Shown one piece after another: positions 1 to 10,550 of a stretch of 64,000 nt of DNA. Position 1 is the first letter of the stretch. Every line of letters starts with the position of its first letter. A program made the translations under genes and the position numbers. The stretch is from Xenorhabdus bovienii (GTDB taxonomy: Bacteria; Pseudomonadota; Gammaproteobacteria; Enterobacterales; Enterobacteriaceae), in the NCBI RefSeq assembly GCF_024721015.1, contig NZ_JANAIF010000019.1:1-64000 (forward strand). Direction: 5' to 3'. The notes beneath the pieces were generated by a model. It saw only the letters and a program-made list of their open reading frames with translations, did no database searches and was not told the origin of the DNA.

Positions 1-65
1 GAAACGCCGTAGCGCCGATGGTAGTGTGGGGTCTCCCCATGTGAGAGTAGGGCACTGCCAGACAC
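1..65 (+). rRNA. rrf: 5S ribosomal RNA, 3' part
   Basis: The first 65 bases match the 3' half of enterobacterial 5S rRNA from memory, including the stretch around positions 9-30 and the closing helix strand near 55-65. The 5' half lies outside the window. The spacer that follows carries a short hairpin (79-84 with 95-100) before the tRNA genes, as expected in a processed rRNA operon tail. Partial at the left edge. Confidence 0.95.
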
Positions 66-136
66 CTATTTAGCCAGTCCGGCTCATAAGCAGAAGCCGG
101 CTGAAGTTCCAGTCAAATGGATAAAAGAAATTCGGT

Positions 137-213
137 GGTGCGGTAGTTCAGTTGGTTAGAATACCGGCCTGTCACGCCGGGGGTCGCGGGTTCGAGTCCC
201 GTCCGCACCGCCA
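137..213 (+). tRNA. aspT: tRNA-Asp (GTC)
   Basis: A 77-nt cloverleaf with a perfect GGTGCGG/CCGCACC acceptor stem, anticodon GTC in the CTGTCAC loop, a GGTTCGAGTCC T-arm and an encoded CCA end. It sits directly after the 5S rRNA and before tRNA-Trp, as aspT-trpT do at the end of E. coli rrnC, and is probably co-transcribed with the rRNAs. Confidence 0.97.
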
Positions 214-221
214 CCGTATTT

Positions 222-297
222 AGGGGCGTAGTTCAATTGGTAGAGCACCGGTCTCCAAAACCGGGTGTTGGGAGTTCGAGTCTCTCCGCCCCTGCCA
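222..297 (+). tRNA. trpT: tRNA-Trp (CCA)
   Basis: A 76-nt cloverleaf that looks identical to E. coli tRNA-Trp: AGGGGCG/CGCCCCT acceptor, anticodon CCA, encoded 3' CCA. It lies 8 bases after tRNA-Asp and before a strong terminator, so it is the last gene of the rRNA operon. Confidence 0.97.
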
Positions 298-340
298 GTT
301 AACAACTAAGTAATAATTGATATAGCTTTCAGATTAATAG

Positions 341-366
341 CCCAGCTAAATTTAGCTGGGTTTTTT
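341..366 (+). terminator. rRNA operon terminator
   Basis: A perfect 20-bp palindrome (CCCAGCTAAA then TTTAGCTGGG, 341-360) is followed at once by six T. It closes the rRNA-tRNA transcript just before convergent hdfR. Confidence 0.9.
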
Positions 367-458
367 CTTGTTTGTAATTTACCTCGTGTTCATTGTCTAC
401 TTGTAGAAATTCTCTTTAAAATCCCAATTATTTTCACAATATGGTTCTTATATGGTTC

Positions 459-1295
459 TTAGCTTGTTATAGGCGCTTTTTCGACAGGAATTTTTAACAA
501 CTGCTGAATAAATGTTTGTTGATCACTGTTTTGTAACCATACCGCATATAATGGGCGTTTGATTTGTTCTCTATTAGGTGACGTCACCAGCTTAGGATAA
601 TCTTCCTGCCAATGAATAGGCAGAAAGGCTGCAGCATTTACGCTATTTAGCAATTCTCGGGCAATATGTGCTGATGTGGTTGTAATGATCGGCGGATAGT
701 CATTTTTTAAGATCTGTTGCTCTTGCTGGTGAAAATCAGCTCCCCACTCCAACTTGATGTAATTTTCTACGCCTTGTTTAAGATTATGTTGCGTTGTCAA
801 TAAAACGAGCTGGATGTTACCGATCAATTGACTTTGGAATTCATCCATCTTAGGCGGTTCTGTCGTGATTAAGAGATCTAATTCACGGGAGTGTAGCTGT
901 TTGACTAGAATTTGGCGTGTAGAAACGCGAGATTCAACTCTCATCCCTTGATGATGCTGATAAAAAGTATTCAGCCAAGATATCAGGTAGCCCTCCCATA
1001 GGGACGCAGTAGCACCGATAGAGAGTTCTGTATGCTGTGAGACATAACTGATTTCTTTCTTTGCTAACTGCCAAGTATTCATTAGTGATTCTGCATAGGG
1101 TACAAGACGTTCCCCTGCGGCTGTCAGGCGAATATTATTGCGATGCCGTGTAAATAAATTGGTACCCAGCTGATTTTCTAATTGGCGGATCCGAAAGCTA
1201 ACAGCGGATTGTGTTAGATAGAGTGATTCAGCTGCCCGACCAAAGTGGCGAGTCTTACTGACTTCCAAAAAGGTTTTCAGTAATTCAGTGTCCAC
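459..1295 (-). CDS. hdfR: LysR-type regulator HdfR
   Basis: A 278-residue LysR-family regulator. The N-terminal winged HTH (about residues 1-60) contains the typical [20 protein letters not shown] helix pair and is nearly identical to E. coli HdfR. The rest is the effector-binding domain. HdfR is known in E. coli as a repressor of flhDC and an activator of glt genes. I chose the GTG at 1293-1295, which has GGAG six bases upstream; the upstream TTG at 1305-1307 has no good site and the GTG agrees with the E. coli start. It is divergent from maoP, as in E. coli, so the short shared spacer probably holds both promoters. Confidence 0.93.
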   Translation of the reverse strand: MDTELLKTFLEVSKTRHFGRAAESLYLTQSAVSFRIRQLENQLGTNLFTRHRNNIRLTAAGERLVPYAESLMNTWQLAKKEISYVSQHTELSIGATASLWEGYLISWLNTFYQHHQGMRVESRVSTRQILVKQLHSRELDLLITTEPPKMDEFQSQLIGNIQLVLLTTQHNLKQGVENYIKLEWGADFHQQEQQILKNDYPPIITTTSAHIARELLNSVNAAAFLPIHWQEDYPKLVTSPNREQIKRPLYAVWLQNSDQQTFIQQLLKIPVEKAPITS

Positions 1296-1411
1296 ATGTA
1301 TCTCCAATAGTTTTTGTCGTTAAGATTTAAATATTTTGTTTTACAGAATGTCAAGCCTACCTAATACTCCGCGCCATAATTAGTATGACAGTAGAGTTAG
1401 GAGTGTGTCAG

Positions 1412-1750
1412 ATGGCTGAAAGCTTCATCACGACTAATCGTTTTTTTGATAATAGAAATTATCCACGCGGATTTTCCCGTCATGGTGATTTCACCATCAA
1501 AGAGGCCCAATTGCTAGAACGTTATGGCCATGCGTTCAATGAATTGGATCTTGGTAAACGTGAACCTCAAACAGAAGAAGAAAAACTGTTTGTTGCCGTT
1601 TGCCGAGGTGAGCGTGCCCCTGCAACGACAGAGGAAAAAGTATGGACAAAGTATTTGGCAAAAATCAGCCGTCCAAAACGTTTTCATACTCTTTCCGGCG
1701 GAAAACCGCAGATAGATTCTGCAGAGGACTATACCGATACTGATGATTAA
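1412..1750 (+). CDS. maoP: Macrodomain Ori organization protein MaoP (YifE)
   Basis: A 112-residue soluble acidic protein that aligns end to end with E. coli YifE/MaoP (MAESF start, [17 protein letters not shown] core, AEDYTD tail). MaoP works with the maoS DNA site in setting the long-range structure of the Ori macrodomain in E. coli. The ATG at 1412 is preceded by TAGGAG at eight bases and gives the family length; an in-frame ATG at 1385 would add nine unsupported residues. I did not try to locate maoS. Confidence 0.93.
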   Translation: MAESFITTNRFFDNRNYPRGFSRHGDFTIKEAQLLERYGHAFNELDLGKREPQTEEEKLFVAVCRGERAPATTEEKVWTKYLAKISRPKRFHTLSGGKPQIDSAEDYTDTDD

Positions 1751-1777
1751 TATCATCATTGATAGTAATGATCCATC

Positions 1778-1801
1778 AAGAGGGGCGAAATAGTCCCTCT
1801 T
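1778..1801. terminator. Hairpin between convergent maoP and comM
   Basis: AAGAGGG (1778-1784) pairs with CCCTCTT (1795-1801) around a 10-base loop between two convergent genes. There is no long T run on either side, so it is a weak bidirectional terminator at best. Confidence 0.4.
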
Positions 1802-1806
1802 CTAGA

Positions 1807-3333
1807 TTACCCTGCTTGTTTCTGTAGTTGAATAAGTAACCTATCTATGCTCCGGTAGCTGAGTGCTTCCATAATATCTGGTCTTTCTATTCTTTTTTGT
1901 TCTTTCAGGTCTGCAATCGTGCGTGAAACTTTGAGTATTCGGTGCCAGGCACGAACAGATAAGCCTAATTTCAGTAGTGTATCTTCCAGAAAAATTGAAT
2001 CTTCCATCTTAAGTTTACAGGCGCTGTCAGTTTGTTTGCGATTGAGATAAGCATTCACATGTCCACATCGTTCTATTTGCACTTTTCTGGCGATTAGTAC
2101 CCGTTTTTTGACTTCATAGCTACTTTCGCCATGTTTTTCTGATGACTGGCTTAAGATACCTGGAGGAAGTAAGGGAACTTCAATTGAGAGATCAAAACGA
2201 TCTAGAAAAGGACCTGATAATTTGGAGAGATAGCGTAATATTTGCTGTGGGCTACTGCGATTGTGCAATCCTTGGTGATATCCCGTTGGGCTTGGGTTCA
2301 TGGCAGCAATTAGTTGGACTTGAGCAGGGAAACAGACTTTCGCTCTTGCACGGGATATGACTATTTCGCCGGATTCTAATGGCTCACGTAGCGCATCCAG
2401 GGCACCTCGGCTGAATTCAGGCAATTCATCCAAAAATAATATACCATTATGCGCAAGGGAAATTTCCCCTGGTTTAGGAATTGAACCTCCACCAACGAGA
2501 GCTGCCATTGATGAACTGTGATGAGGCGCTCTAAATGGGCGTGTATGCCATTTTTGAGGATTAACCGAGTTACCCGTTAGGCTGTTGATTGCAGCGACGT
2601 CTAGAGCCTCTAGATGCGTTAAGGGTGGTAGTAAGCCACACAATCGGCTGGCCAGCATAGTTTTACCTGTACCAGGAGGGCCAAGTAGAAGAAGATTATG
2701 ACCTCCAGCGGCGGTAATTTCCAGTGCACGCTTGGCTTGCTCTTGCCCGATAATATCCCGTATATCTAAAACAAGAGGGTCAGCCTGTAACGTAATGGGA
2801 GGTGGGGAGGATAAAATGGCGGTTTCTCCTCGCAGGAAGTGGCAGACTTGAAGTAAGTGATTGGCCACCAATGTTTCATTCTGGGATAAGATAGCCAGTT
2901 CAGCTTGATTTTCTATGGATAAAATCAATAGTCTTCCTGCTCTTTTCGCACTCAGTGCGGCGGGGATGGCACCCATGACTCGGCGTATTTCGCCAGACAG
3001 TGCTAACTCCCCTAAAAATTCATAATTATGCAGCTTATCTGTCGGTATCTGTTCTGATGCTGCCAAAATCGCGATGGCGATAGGTAAATCATATCTTCCT
3101 CCCTCTTTAGGGAGATCGGCAGGCGCCAGATTGACGGTGATCCTTTTTGGTGGATAAGTAAAACCGCTGTTGAGCAACGCGCTTCTGACCCGATCTCTCG
3201 CTTCCTTGACGGTGGTTTCAGGTAGACCAACAAGCGTTAAGCCAGGCAGGCCATTACTGATATGTGCTTCTATTGTGACAATGGGGGAATCAACGCCTAT
3301 TGTTGCTCGAGTATAAATGACGGCGAGTGTCAT
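1807..3333 (-). CDS. comM: ComM/YifB family AAA+ ATPase
   Basis: A 508-residue protein of the Mg-chelatase-like AAA+ family. The N-terminal lid domain (about 1-190) is followed by Walker A GPPGTGKT (218-225), Walker B ILFLDE (298-303) and a C-terminal helical domain. ComM is known as a hexameric DNA helicase that promotes branch migration during natural transformation; in non-competent enterics (YifB) its role is less clear. ATG at 3333 follows AGGAG with six bases of spacing. It is single and convergent with maoP; the full length and intact motifs suggest a working protein. Confidence 0.93.
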   Translation of the reverse strand: MTLAVIYTRATIGVDSPIVTIEAHISNGLPGLTLVGLPETTVKEARDRVRSALLNSGFTYPPKRITVNLAPADLPKEGGRYDLPIAIAILAASEQIPTDKLHNYEFLGELALSGEIRRVMGAIPAALSAKRAGRLLILSIENQAELAILSQNETLVANHLLQVCHFLRGETAILSSPPPITLQADPLVLDIRDIIGQEQAKRALEITAAGGHNLLLLGPPGTGKTMLASRLCGLLPPLTHLEALDVAAINSLTGNSVNPQKWHTRPFRAPHHSSSMAALVGGGSIPKPGEISLAHNGILFLDELPEFSRGALDALREPLESGEIVISRARAKVCFPAQVQLIAAMNPSPTGYHQGLHNRSSPQQILRYLSKLSGPFLDRFDLSIEVPLLPPGILSQSSEKHGESSYEVKKRVLIARKVQIERCGHVNAYLNRKQTDSACKLKMEDSIFLEDTLLKLGLSVRAWHRILKVSRTIADLKEQKRIERPDIMEALSYRSIDRLLIQLQKQAG

Positions 3334-3913
3334 GGTGCTCTCCTTAGCAAGAAAGTCGCTATCATGAATTGATAAAAAATAATAAAAAGTATTTTGTTGT
3401 TATTTTGCGAAGAGGCTCGTAAATATATTTACTGCTATTGGTATTTCGAAATTCATTCACTATTTGGTTTTTCTAATTAACATTTTGTTATATATGAATA
3501 ATTTAATATTTTTAGGTGCTTTTTATAAAGAGAGTGAATGAAATCTGTATGATATTATTCGTCAGTTATTATATATAATTTATATTAATGAATTATCTGT
3601 TGTCCCATTTGTTCATAATAATGGGCATAGATAAAAAATATCTGCTTGGATGTTACCCCCTATAGAAAGGTGATTAAGTCGAGTTTTTATTATTTCCTAT
3701 ATTAATTATTTTATTAAACATACAGATGGCAATGTTTTCTGATAGCAAAAAGTATAAATGCCAGTGTATTTATCTGTTTAAATATTTATCTATATGAAAA
3801 ATATAATTAAAATATTTTTTTGTGAAAAAAATAAAATTAATCGTTGTCAATAATCATGGAAAATGATAACTCTTAAAGATACGTTGAGCATACGAGTTAA
3901 AACGAAAAAAATT
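3334..3913. other. AT-rich control region upstream of ilvL
   Basis: A 580-base spacer between comM (minus) and the ilv leader (plus). No protein-like open frame is visible. A TTGTCA at 3844-3849 with GATAAC at 3865-3870 is a weak promoter candidate about 40 bases before the leader peptide, with a short 15-base spacer. Much of the rest is low-complexity A/T. Confidence 0.4.
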
Positions 3914-4012
3914 ATGAACACATTTGTCCTAGTGATTAGCCTAATTATCGTGAGCGTGGTGGTGATTATTATCCCACCGTGCGGGGCTGCACTTGGACGA
4001 AGGAAGGCTTAA
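3914..4012 (+). CDS. ilvL: ilvGMEDA leader peptide
   Basis: A 32-residue leader peptide. Its central VVVIIIPPCGAALG block matches the E. coli IlvL peptide, and it is packed with Ile, Val and Leu control codons. Ribosome stalling at these codons when charged Ile, Val or Leu tRNA is scarce is known to prevent formation of the downstream terminator. It begins at the ATG at 3914 and ends at TAA 4010-4012, 28 bases before the terminator stem. The N-terminal ten residues differ from E. coli while the control region is kept. Confidence 0.95.
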   Translation: MNTFVLVISLIIVSVVVIIIPPCGAALGRRKA

Positions 4013-4040
4013 ACAGAAAAATAGCCAGATTTCACAAAGA

Positions 4041-4072
4041 CCCCCGCACCGAAAGGCGCGGGGGTTTTTTTT
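4041..4072 (+). terminator. ilv attenuator
   Basis: A GC-rich stem (CCCCCGCACC, 4041-4050, with GGCGCGGGGG, 4055-4064) on a GAAA tetraloop, followed by eight T (4065-4072). One A-C mismatch interrupts the stem. Its position just after ilvL and before ilvG is that of the E. coli attenuator. Confidence 0.95.
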
Positions 4073-4145
4073 GACACGTAGAAACGCATAACAAAACAAC
4101 ATCACAGCAAGCCATTTACAAGCTAAATACAACAGGGGAATGACA

Positions 4146-5792
4146 ATGAACGGGGCGCAATGGGTTGTACAAGCATTACGAACACAGGGAGTTGAAAAGG
4201 TTTTTGGTTATCCTGGTGGAGCAATCATGCCGGTTTATGATGCGCTGTATGACGGGGGAATTGAACACTTGTTGTGTCGTCATGAACAGGGAGCGGTGAT
4301 GGCAGCAATCGGCTATGCAAGGGCGAATGGTAAACCCGGGGTTTGCATCGCGACATCAGGGCCAGGGGCAACAAACTTAATCACCGGATTGGCGGATGCG
4401 CTGCTGGATTCTGTCCCAGTTGTGGCTATCACCGGTCAGGTGAGTTCTGAATTGATTGGCACTGATGCCTTTCAGGAAATCGATATGTTGGGGCTTTCCC
4501 TTGCTTGTACAAAACACAGTTTTCTGGTCGATTCGCTGGATAAATTACCCCAGGTCATAGCTGAAGCCTTTACCATAGCAACAAGTGGCCGCCCCGGCCC
4601 TGTACTGATTGATTTACCGAAAGATATTCAGTTAGCTCAAAGCGATTTAGCGCCTTACCTGATACCTGTTGTGTCCGAATCTTTTTTCCCTGAACAAGAA
4701 TTGGAACAGGCTCGTCACATGATGGCCATGGCCCAAAAACCCATTTTGTATGTAGGTGGTGGTATTGGCATGGCTGATGCAGTACCTGAGCTGCGATGTT
4801 TTGTTACCGAAACGGGATTACCCGTTGTTTCCACGCTGAAAGGCTTGGGAGCTGCGGATGCCGAGCATGAATGCTATTTGGGGATGTTGGGGATGCATGG
4901 CACAAAGGCTGCCAATCTTGCTGTCCAATCCTGTGATTTATTGATTGCCGCTGGAGCCCGTTTTGATGATCGAGTGACAGGGAAATTAAATACTTTTGCC
5001 CCCCATGCCAAAGTGATCCATGTAGATATCGATCCTGTTGAATTCAATAAATTACGTCAGGCACATGTTTCATTACCGGGGAATTTAAAAACATTGTTGC
5101 CCCACTTACAGCAACCTTTATCGATCGAATCCTGGCAACAGGAAGTCAAAAAATTAAAAAACGAACATACATGGCGTTATGACTATCAAGGCGTAAGTAT
5201 TTATGCGCCATCACTATTAAAACAGGTGTCTGAACGCAAGCCATTCAACGCGGTAATCACAACTGACGTTGGGCAGCATCAGATGTGGACAGCGCAGCAC
5301 ATGACATTTGATGGGCCGGAAAATTTCATTACTTCCAGTGGATTAGGCACGATGGGCTTTGGCATTCCAGCGGCGATTGGCGCCCAGATGGCTCGTCCGG
5401 AAGATATGGTGCTCTGCATATCCGGTGATGGTTCTTTCATGATGAATGTACAGGAGTTAGGTACCATCAAACGTAAGCAGTTACCGATCAAAATTATTTT
5501 ATTGGATAACCAGCGTCTGGGCATGGTTCGGCAGTGGCAAGAACTATTTTTTGACAAACGTTATAGCGAAACGATCTTAAACGATAATCCTGATTTTATT
5601 ACCTTGGCAAAAGCTTTTGATATTCCTGGTCAGCAAATCACTGATGAAACCCAAATCAATGCAGCACTGGATGCTTTGTTCAGCAGCGAAGGTCCGTATT
5701 TATTACATGTATCCATTGACGAATTAGAAAATGTCTGGCCATTGGTTCCACCAGGCTCAAGCAATGCAACCATGTTGGAGAAGTCATTATGA
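4146..5792 (+). CDS. ilvG: Acetolactate synthase II large subunit
   Basis: The 548-residue catalytic subunit of acetohydroxyacid synthase II, which condenses pyruvate with pyruvate or 2-oxobutyrate in the first shared step of valine and isoleucine synthesis using ThDP, Mg and FAD. The ThDP fold is complete: the PYR domain with the RHEQGA glutamate near residue 45, the FAD-binding middle domain, and the PP domain with the GDGSF...NN/Q metal motif. The gene is intact, unlike the frameshifted copy of E. coli K-12. The second ATG (4146) is chosen because AGGGGA lies about six bases before it, while the ATG at 4140 would touch it. It overlaps ilvM by four bases. Confidence 0.96.
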   Translation: MNGAQWVVQALRTQGVEKVFGYPGGAIMPVYDALYDGGIEHLLCRHEQGAVMAAIGYARANGKPGVCIATSGPGATNLITGLADALLDSVPVVAITGQVSSELIGTDAFQEIDMLGLSLACTKHSFLVDSLDKLPQVIAEAFTIATSGRPGPVLIDLPKDIQLAQSDLAPYLIPVVSESFFPEQELEQARHMMAMAQKPILYVGGGIGMADAVPELRCFVTETGLPVVSTLKGLGAADAEHECYLGMLGMHGTKAANLAVQSCDLLIAAGARFDDRVTGKLNTFAPHAKVIHVDIDPVEFNKLRQAHVSLPGNLKTLLPHLQQPLSIESWQQEVKKLKNEHTWRYDYQGVSIYAPSLLKQVSERKPFNAVITTDVGQHQMWTAQHMTFDGPENFITSSGLGTMGFGIPAAIGAQMARPEDMVLCISGDGSFMMNVQELGTIKRKQLPIKIILLDNQRLGMVRQWQELFFDKRYSETILNDNPDFITLAKAFDIPGQQITDETQINAALDALFSSEGPYLLHVSIDELENVWPLVPPGSSNATMLEKSL

Positions 5793-6046
5793 TGCAGCAT
5801 CAACTTGCTATTCAGGCACGGTTTTGTCCTGAGATTTTGGAACGAATTCTGAGAGTTGCCCGTCATCGTGGATTTCAGATATGTGCTTTGAATATGGATC
5901 ATACAACAGATAGTGATAATGTAAGCATTGAACTCACAGTCGCCAGCCAACGCTCTGTAAATTTACTTTTTTCTCAACTGATGAAATTAGTCGATGTTGC
6001 TGGTGTTGAGATCCGAAACAAAGAATCACAATTAATAAGCGCATAA
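5789..6046 (+). CDS. ilvM: Acetolactate synthase II regulatory subunit
   Basis: An 85-residue small subunit with an ACT-type fold ([11 protein letters not shown]-like start, [17 protein letters not shown] core) resembling E. coli IlvM throughout. It stabilises and activates the IlvG subunit of the valine-insensitive isozyme II. The ATGA overlap with ilvG points to translational coupling and equimolar synthesis. Confidence 0.94.
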   Translation: MMQHQLAIQARFCPEILERILRVARHRGFQICALNMDHTTDSDNVSIELTVASQRSVNLLFSQLMKLVDVAGVEIRNKESQLISA

Positions 6047-6070
6047 GGCGCAATTGAAGGAAATTGAAGA

Positions 6071-6997
6071 ATGACAAAGCAAGCTGATTATATTTGGTTC
6101 AACGGTGAAATGGTTCCTTGGGCCGATGCGAAAGTCCACGTTATGTCTCACGCCCTGCATTACGGAACTTCCGTATTTGAGGGCGTTCGTTGCTATAACT
6201 CTCACAAAGGGCCAGTTGTTTTTCGTCATCGTGAACATATGCGGCGTTTGCATGACTCAGCCAAGATTTACCGTATGCCCGTGAGCCAGAGCGTTGATGA
6301 ATTAATGGAAGCCTGTCGTGAAACACTCCGTAAAAATAAATTAGTCAGCGCTTACATTCGCCCATTGGTTTTTATTGGTGATGTTGGAATGGGGGTCAAT
6401 CCTCCAGACGGTTATAAAACAGATATCATTATTGCGGCTTTTCCATGGGGGGCTTATTTAGGAGAAGAGGCGCTGGATCAGGGTATTGATGCGATGGTTT
6501 CTTCATGGAATCGTGTGGCAGCAAATACGATCCCAACAGGGGCAAAAGCAGGTGGTAACTATCTTTCCTCTCTGCTGGTGGGCAGTGAAGCACGACGCCA
6601 TGGCTATCAGGAAGGTATTGCACTGGATGTTCATGGCTATATTTCAGAAGGTGCGGGGGAAAACCTGTTTGAAGTGAAAGATGGGGTGCTGTTTACGCCT
6701 CCATTTGCGTCATCAGCGCTGCCGGGGATTACCCGTGATGCCATTATCAAGCTGGCGCAGGATCTTGGTCTGGAAGTTCGTGAACAAATACTTACCCGTG
6801 AATCGCTTTATTTGGCTGATGAAGTATTTATGACGGGGACAGCGGCAGAAATCACGCCGGTTCGTAGTGTTGATGGCATTCAGGTGGGTATTGGTAAATG
6901 TGGGCCAATCACTAAAAAAATCCAGAATGCCTTCTTTGGCTTATTTGATGGTACGACAGAAGATAAATGGGGCTGGCTGGACGTCGTTAATCCTTAA
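6071..6997 (+). CDS. ilvE: Branched-chain amino acid aminotransferase
   Basis: A 308-residue fold-type IV PLP aminotransferase, near the E. coli IlvE length of 309. It performs the last step to Ile, Val and Leu using glutamate. The PLP lysine lies in the GAKAGGNYL segment near residue 159, and the conserved SEGAGENLF and GTAAEITPV motifs are present. It starts 24 bases after ilvM behind GAAGGAAA; ilvD follows after 86 bases, within the ilvGMEDA transcript. Confidence 0.96.
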   Translation: MTKQADYIWFNGEMVPWADAKVHVMSHALHYGTSVFEGVRCYNSHKGPVVFRHREHMRRLHDSAKIYRMPVSQSVDELMEACRETLRKNKLVSAYIRPLVFIGDVGMGVNPPDGYKTDIIIAAFPWGAYLGEEALDQGIDAMVSSWNRVAANTIPTGAKAGGNYLSSLLVGSEARRHGYQEGIALDVHGYISEGAGENLFEVKDGVLFTPPFASSALPGITRDAIIKLAQDLGLEVREQILTRESLYLADEVFMTGTAAEITPVRSVDGIQVGIGKCGPITKKIQNAFFGLFDGTTEDKWGWLDVVNP

Positions 6998-7083
6998 TAA
7001 AAAAGACAAAATGTAACAGGCGGCTCGTTCCCTGCCTGTTTTGATTGCTGATACTAATTAGATAAGACACGGGAGTGAAAACA

Positions 7084-8934
7084 ATGCCTAAATACCGTTC
7101 TGCCACGACAACTCATGGCCGTAATATGGCGGGAGCACGAGCCTTATGGCGTGCGACGGGTATGACCGATGAGGATTTTGGAAAACCTATTATTGCGGTT
7201 GTGAACTCATTTACTCAGTTCGTGCCCGGGCATGTTCACCTGAGGGATTTAGGAAAACTGGTAGCAGAACAGATTGAGGCATCAGGAGGCGTTGCGAAAG
7301 AGTTCAACACGATTGCAGTTGATGATGGTATTGCGATGGGGCATGGCGGAATGCTCTATTCCTTGCCTTCGCGTGAGTTGATTGCTGATTCTGTGGAATA
7401 TATGGTCAATGCCCACTGCGCGGATGCGATGGTGTGTATCTCCAACTGTGACAAAATCACGCCGGGCATGTTGATGGCATCAATGCGCCTGAATATTCCG
7501 GTTATTTTTGTTTCTGGCGGCCCGATGGAAGCCGGTAAAACCCGCCTGTCTGATCAGATCATCAAACTGGATCTGATTGATGCGATGATTCAGGGAGCCA
7601 ATCCCAATGTCAGTGATGAAGAAAGCAATCAGATAGAACGTTCAGCTTGTCCGACGTGCGGTTCCTGCTCAGGCATGTTTACGGCTAACTCCATGAATTG
7701 TCTGACTGAAGCATTGGGGCTTTCGCAGCCGGGTAATGGTTCACTGCTCGCCACTCATGCGGATCGCAAGGTGCTGTTTTTAAATGCGGGCAAACGCATC
7801 GTCGAGCTGACCAAACGCTATTATGAGCAAAATGATGATAGCGCTTTGCCTCGTAACATCGCGACCAAAGCTGCCTTTGAAAATGCGATGATACTGGATA
7901 TTGCGATGGGCGGGTCGACCAACACGGTACTGCATCTGCTGGCGGCGGCGCAGGAAGGCGACGTTGATTTCACTATGGCGGACATTGATCGTTTATCTCG
8001 TCTAGTACCTCATTTGTGTAAAGTGGCACCAAGCACCCAGAAATATCATATGGAAGACGTACATCGCGCAGGGGGAGTCATCGGGATCCTCGGTGAACTG
8101 GATCGTGCGGAGCTTTTGAATCGTGATGTGAAAAATGTTTTGGGGCTGGATCTGCCGCAAACATTGGCTCAGTACGACATCATGCTGACACAGGATGAAG
8201 GTGTTAAGAGCATGTATTCTGCGGGGCCAGCAGGTATTCGAACCACTAAAGCCTTTTCGCAGGATTGCCGTTGGCCGTCATTGGACACAGATCGCAAGGA
8301 AGGGTGTATCCGTGAACGCACTCATGCTTATAGCCAAGATGGTGGTTTGGCAGTGCTGTCTGGTAACGTCGCGGCTAATGGCTGTATCGTAAAAACCGCT
8401 GGGGTGGATGAAGGAAGCCTGACTTTTCGTGGCCCAGCCAAGGTTTATGAAAGTCAGGATGATGCAGTAGAGGCGATTCTGGGAGGCAAAGTCGTTGCGG
8501 GTGATGTTGTGGTTATCCGCTATGAAGGCCCGAAAGGCGGTCCCGGTATGCAGGAAATGCTCTATCCAACCACCTATTTGAAATCGATGGGACTGGGTAA
8601 AAGCTGTGCTCTTATCACTGATGGTCGTTTTTCAGGCGGAACATCAGGGTTGTCGATTGGGCATGTTTCCCCTGAAGCGGCCAGTGGTGGTGTGATTGGG
8701 TTGGTTTATGATGGCGATATCATCGACATTGATATTCCGAACCGTAAAATCCATCTGGATGTTAACGAAACAGAACTGGCAGTACGTACACAGGCTGAAC
8801 TATCTCGTGGAGATCAGGCATGGACACCTAAATCCCGCGATCGTCAGGTCTCTTTTGCCCTGCGTGCTTATGCTTTACTGGCGACCAGTGCCGATAAAGG
8901 CGCTGTGCGCGATAAAGCAAAATTAGGGGGCTGA
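7084..8934 (+). CDS. ilvD: Dihydroxy-acid dehydratase
   Basis: A 616-residue IlvD/Edd-family Fe-S dehydratase that converts the 2,3-dihydroxy acids to 2-keto acids in Ile and Val synthesis. The cluster-ligand cysteines sit in the SNCDKITPG and [18 protein letters not shown] segments, as in E. coli IlvD. The start at 7084 has GGGAG eight bases upstream and matches the E. coli N-terminus [10 protein letters not shown]; an upstream GTG at 7075 overlaps the ribosome site. The stop lies two bases before ilvA. Confidence 0.96.
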   Translation: MPKYRSATTTHGRNMAGARALWRATGMTDEDFGKPIIAVVNSFTQFVPGHVHLRDLGKLVAEQIEASGGVAKEFNTIAVDDGIAMGHGGMLYSLPSRELIADSVEYMVNAHCADAMVCISNCDKITPGMLMASMRLNIPVIFVSGGPMEAGKTRLSDQIIKLDLIDAMIQGANPNVSDEESNQIERSACPTCGSCSGMFTANSMNCLTEALGLSQPGNGSLLATHADRKVLFLNAGKRIVELTKRYYEQNDDSALPRNIATKAAFENAMILDIAMGGSTNTVLHLLAAAQEGDVDFTMADIDRLSRLVPHLCKVAPSTQKYHMEDVHRAGGVIGILGELDRAELLNRDVKNVLGLDLPQTLAQYDIMLTQDEGVKSMYSAGPAGIRTTKAFSQDCRWPSLDTDRKEGCIRERTHAYSQDGGLAVLSGNVAANGCIVKTAGVDEGSLTFRGPAKVYESQDDAVEAILGGKVVAGDVVVIRYEGPKGGPGMQEMLYPTTYLKSMGLGKSCALITDGRFSGGTSGLSIGHVSPEAASGGVIGLVYDGDIIDIDIPNRKIHLDVNETELAVRTQAELSRGDQAWTPKSRDRQVSFALRAYALLATSADKGAVRDKAKLGG

Positions 8935-8936
8935 CT

Positions 8937-10484
8937 GTGGCAGTTTATCCTCTTAATGCTGAGCCAAAGGGAGCGGAATACCTCAAAGCCGCCTTGAGTG
9001 CACCGGTTTATGATGTCGCCCAAGTCACCCCGCTGCAAGAAATGGAAAAAATCTCTGCCCGTTTAGCGAATACCATTTTAGTTAAACGGGAAGATCGTCA
9101 GTTAGTACACAGTTTCAAACTGCGCGGTGCATACACGATGATCGCGGGTTTGACTGAGGAGCAGAAAGCTAAAGGCGTGATTACCGCTTCTGCGGGCAAT
9201 CATGCGCAGGGGGTGGCACTTTCTGCCAGCAAAGTGGGTACCAGAGCCATCATCGTCATGCCGATTGCTACAGCAGATATCAAAGTTGATGCAGTCCGCA
9301 GTTTTGGTGGTGAAGTCCTGTTATACGGTGCTAATTTTGATGAAGCTAAAGCAAAAGCCATCTCGGTGGCAAAAGAGCACGGTTATACCTTTGTACCGCC
9401 GTTTGATCACCCTGCCGTGATCGCGGGGCAGGCAACACTGGCAATGGAACTTTTACAGCAGGATGTCCACCTTGATCGCATTTTTGTGCCGGTTGGTGGT
9501 GGCGGTTTGATTGCGGGTGTTGCAGTACTGATCAAACAACTTGTACCGGAAATGAAAGTCATCGGAGTGGAGGCCGAAGATTCTGCGTGTCTGAAAGCGG
9601 CACTGGAAGCAGGGCGCCCGGTTGACTTACCGAGAGTGGGGCTGTTTGCGGAAGGCGTTGCAGTCAAGCGTATCGGTGATGAAACATTCCGTTTATGCCA
9701 GCAGTATGTCGATGATGTCATTACGGTGGATAGTGATGCCATCTGTGCCGCCATGAAAGATATTTTTGAGGATGTTAGGGCGATTGCCGAACCTTCCGGT
9801 GCTATGGCACTGGCGGGTTTGAAGAAATATGTACAGCAGCATCAGATTCAGGGAGAAAGGCTGGCGCATATTCTCTCAGGTGCCAACGTGAATTTTCATG
9901 GTCTGCGTTACGTTTCTGAACGCTGCGAACTAGGAGAACAGCGCGAAGCATTACTGGCTGTCACAATACCTGAGCAAAAGGGAAGTTTCTTGAACTTTTG
10001 CCAGACGTTGGGAACGCGTGTTGTGACCGAATTTAGTTACCGTTATTCGGATGCGACTAACCCTGCTGAAGCCTGTATTTTTGTTGGTGTACGGCTGAAT
10101 CGTGGCAATGCAGAACGTCTTGAAATCATCAATGAGTTGAAAGCATCGGGTTATCAGGTCGCTGACTTTACCGATGATGAAATGGCAAAACTGCATGTTC
10201 GTTACATGATCGGTGGCCGTCCTGCCAAGCCATTACAGGAACGGCTATACAGTTTCGAATTTCCTGAATCGCCGGGAGCTTTATTAAAGTTTTTGCAGAC
10301 ACTGGGAACACACTGGAATATCACACTATTCCATTACCGCAGCCATGGGATGGATTACGGTCGCGTATTGGCTGCCTTTGAACTTTCAGGTGCGGAAGTG
10401 CGTTTTGATCGCCATCTTGATGATTTGGGTTATGAATACCATGATGAAACGAATAATCCTTCTTTTAACTTATTGTTGAAATAG
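8937..10484 (+). CDS. ilvA: Threonine deaminase (biosynthetic)
   Basis: A 515-residue PLP enzyme that makes 2-oxobutyrate from threonine, the committed step to isoleucine. The PLP lysine is in HSFKLRGA near residue 60, the phosphate loop is VGGGGLIAG near 185, and two C-terminal ACT-like regulatory domains (about 330-515) confer isoleucine feedback, as known for the biosynthetic enzyme. It starts with GTG (8937), two bases after the ilvD stop. A bidirectional terminator follows. Confidence 0.96.
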   Translation: MAVYPLNAEPKGAEYLKAALSAPVYDVAQVTPLQEMEKISARLANTILVKREDRQLVHSFKLRGAYTMIAGLTEEQKAKGVITASAGNHAQGVALSASKVGTRAIIVMPIATADIKVDAVRSFGGEVLLYGANFDEAKAKAISVAKEHGYTFVPPFDHPAVIAGQATLAMELLQQDVHLDRIFVPVGGGGLIAGVAVLIKQLVPEMKVIGVEAEDSACLKAALEAGRPVDLPRVGLFAEGVAVKRIGDETFRLCQQYVDDVITVDSDAICAAMKDIFEDVRAIAEPSGAMALAGLKKYVQQHQIQGERLAHILSGANVNFHGLRYVSERCELGEQREALLAVTIPEQKGSFLNFCQTLGTRVVTEFSYRYSDATNPAEACIFVGVRLNRGNAERLEIINELKASGYQVADFTDDEMAKLHVRYMIGGRPAKPLQERLYSFEFPESPGALLKFLQTLGTHWNITLFHYRSHGMDYGRVLAAFELSGAEVRFDRHLDDLGYEYHDETNNPSFNLLLK

Positions 10485-10504
10485 GATTCTTTGATCATCG
10501 GCAT

Positions 10505-10534
10505 AAAAAATAGCACCTTGGCAGGTGCTATTTT
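10505..10534. terminator. Bidirectional terminator between ilvA and ilvY
   Basis: TAGCACCT (10511-10518) pairs with AGGTGCTA (10523-10530) on a TGGC loop. A run of A precedes it and a run of T follows, so it can end both the ilvGMEDA transcript and the opposing ilvY transcript. Confidence 0.85.
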
Positions 10535-10550
10535 CAGAATAAAGAATTTT

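Noticed and set aside
4140-5792. A K-12-like frameshift in ilvG
   Set aside because: The frame is continuous over the full 548 codons.
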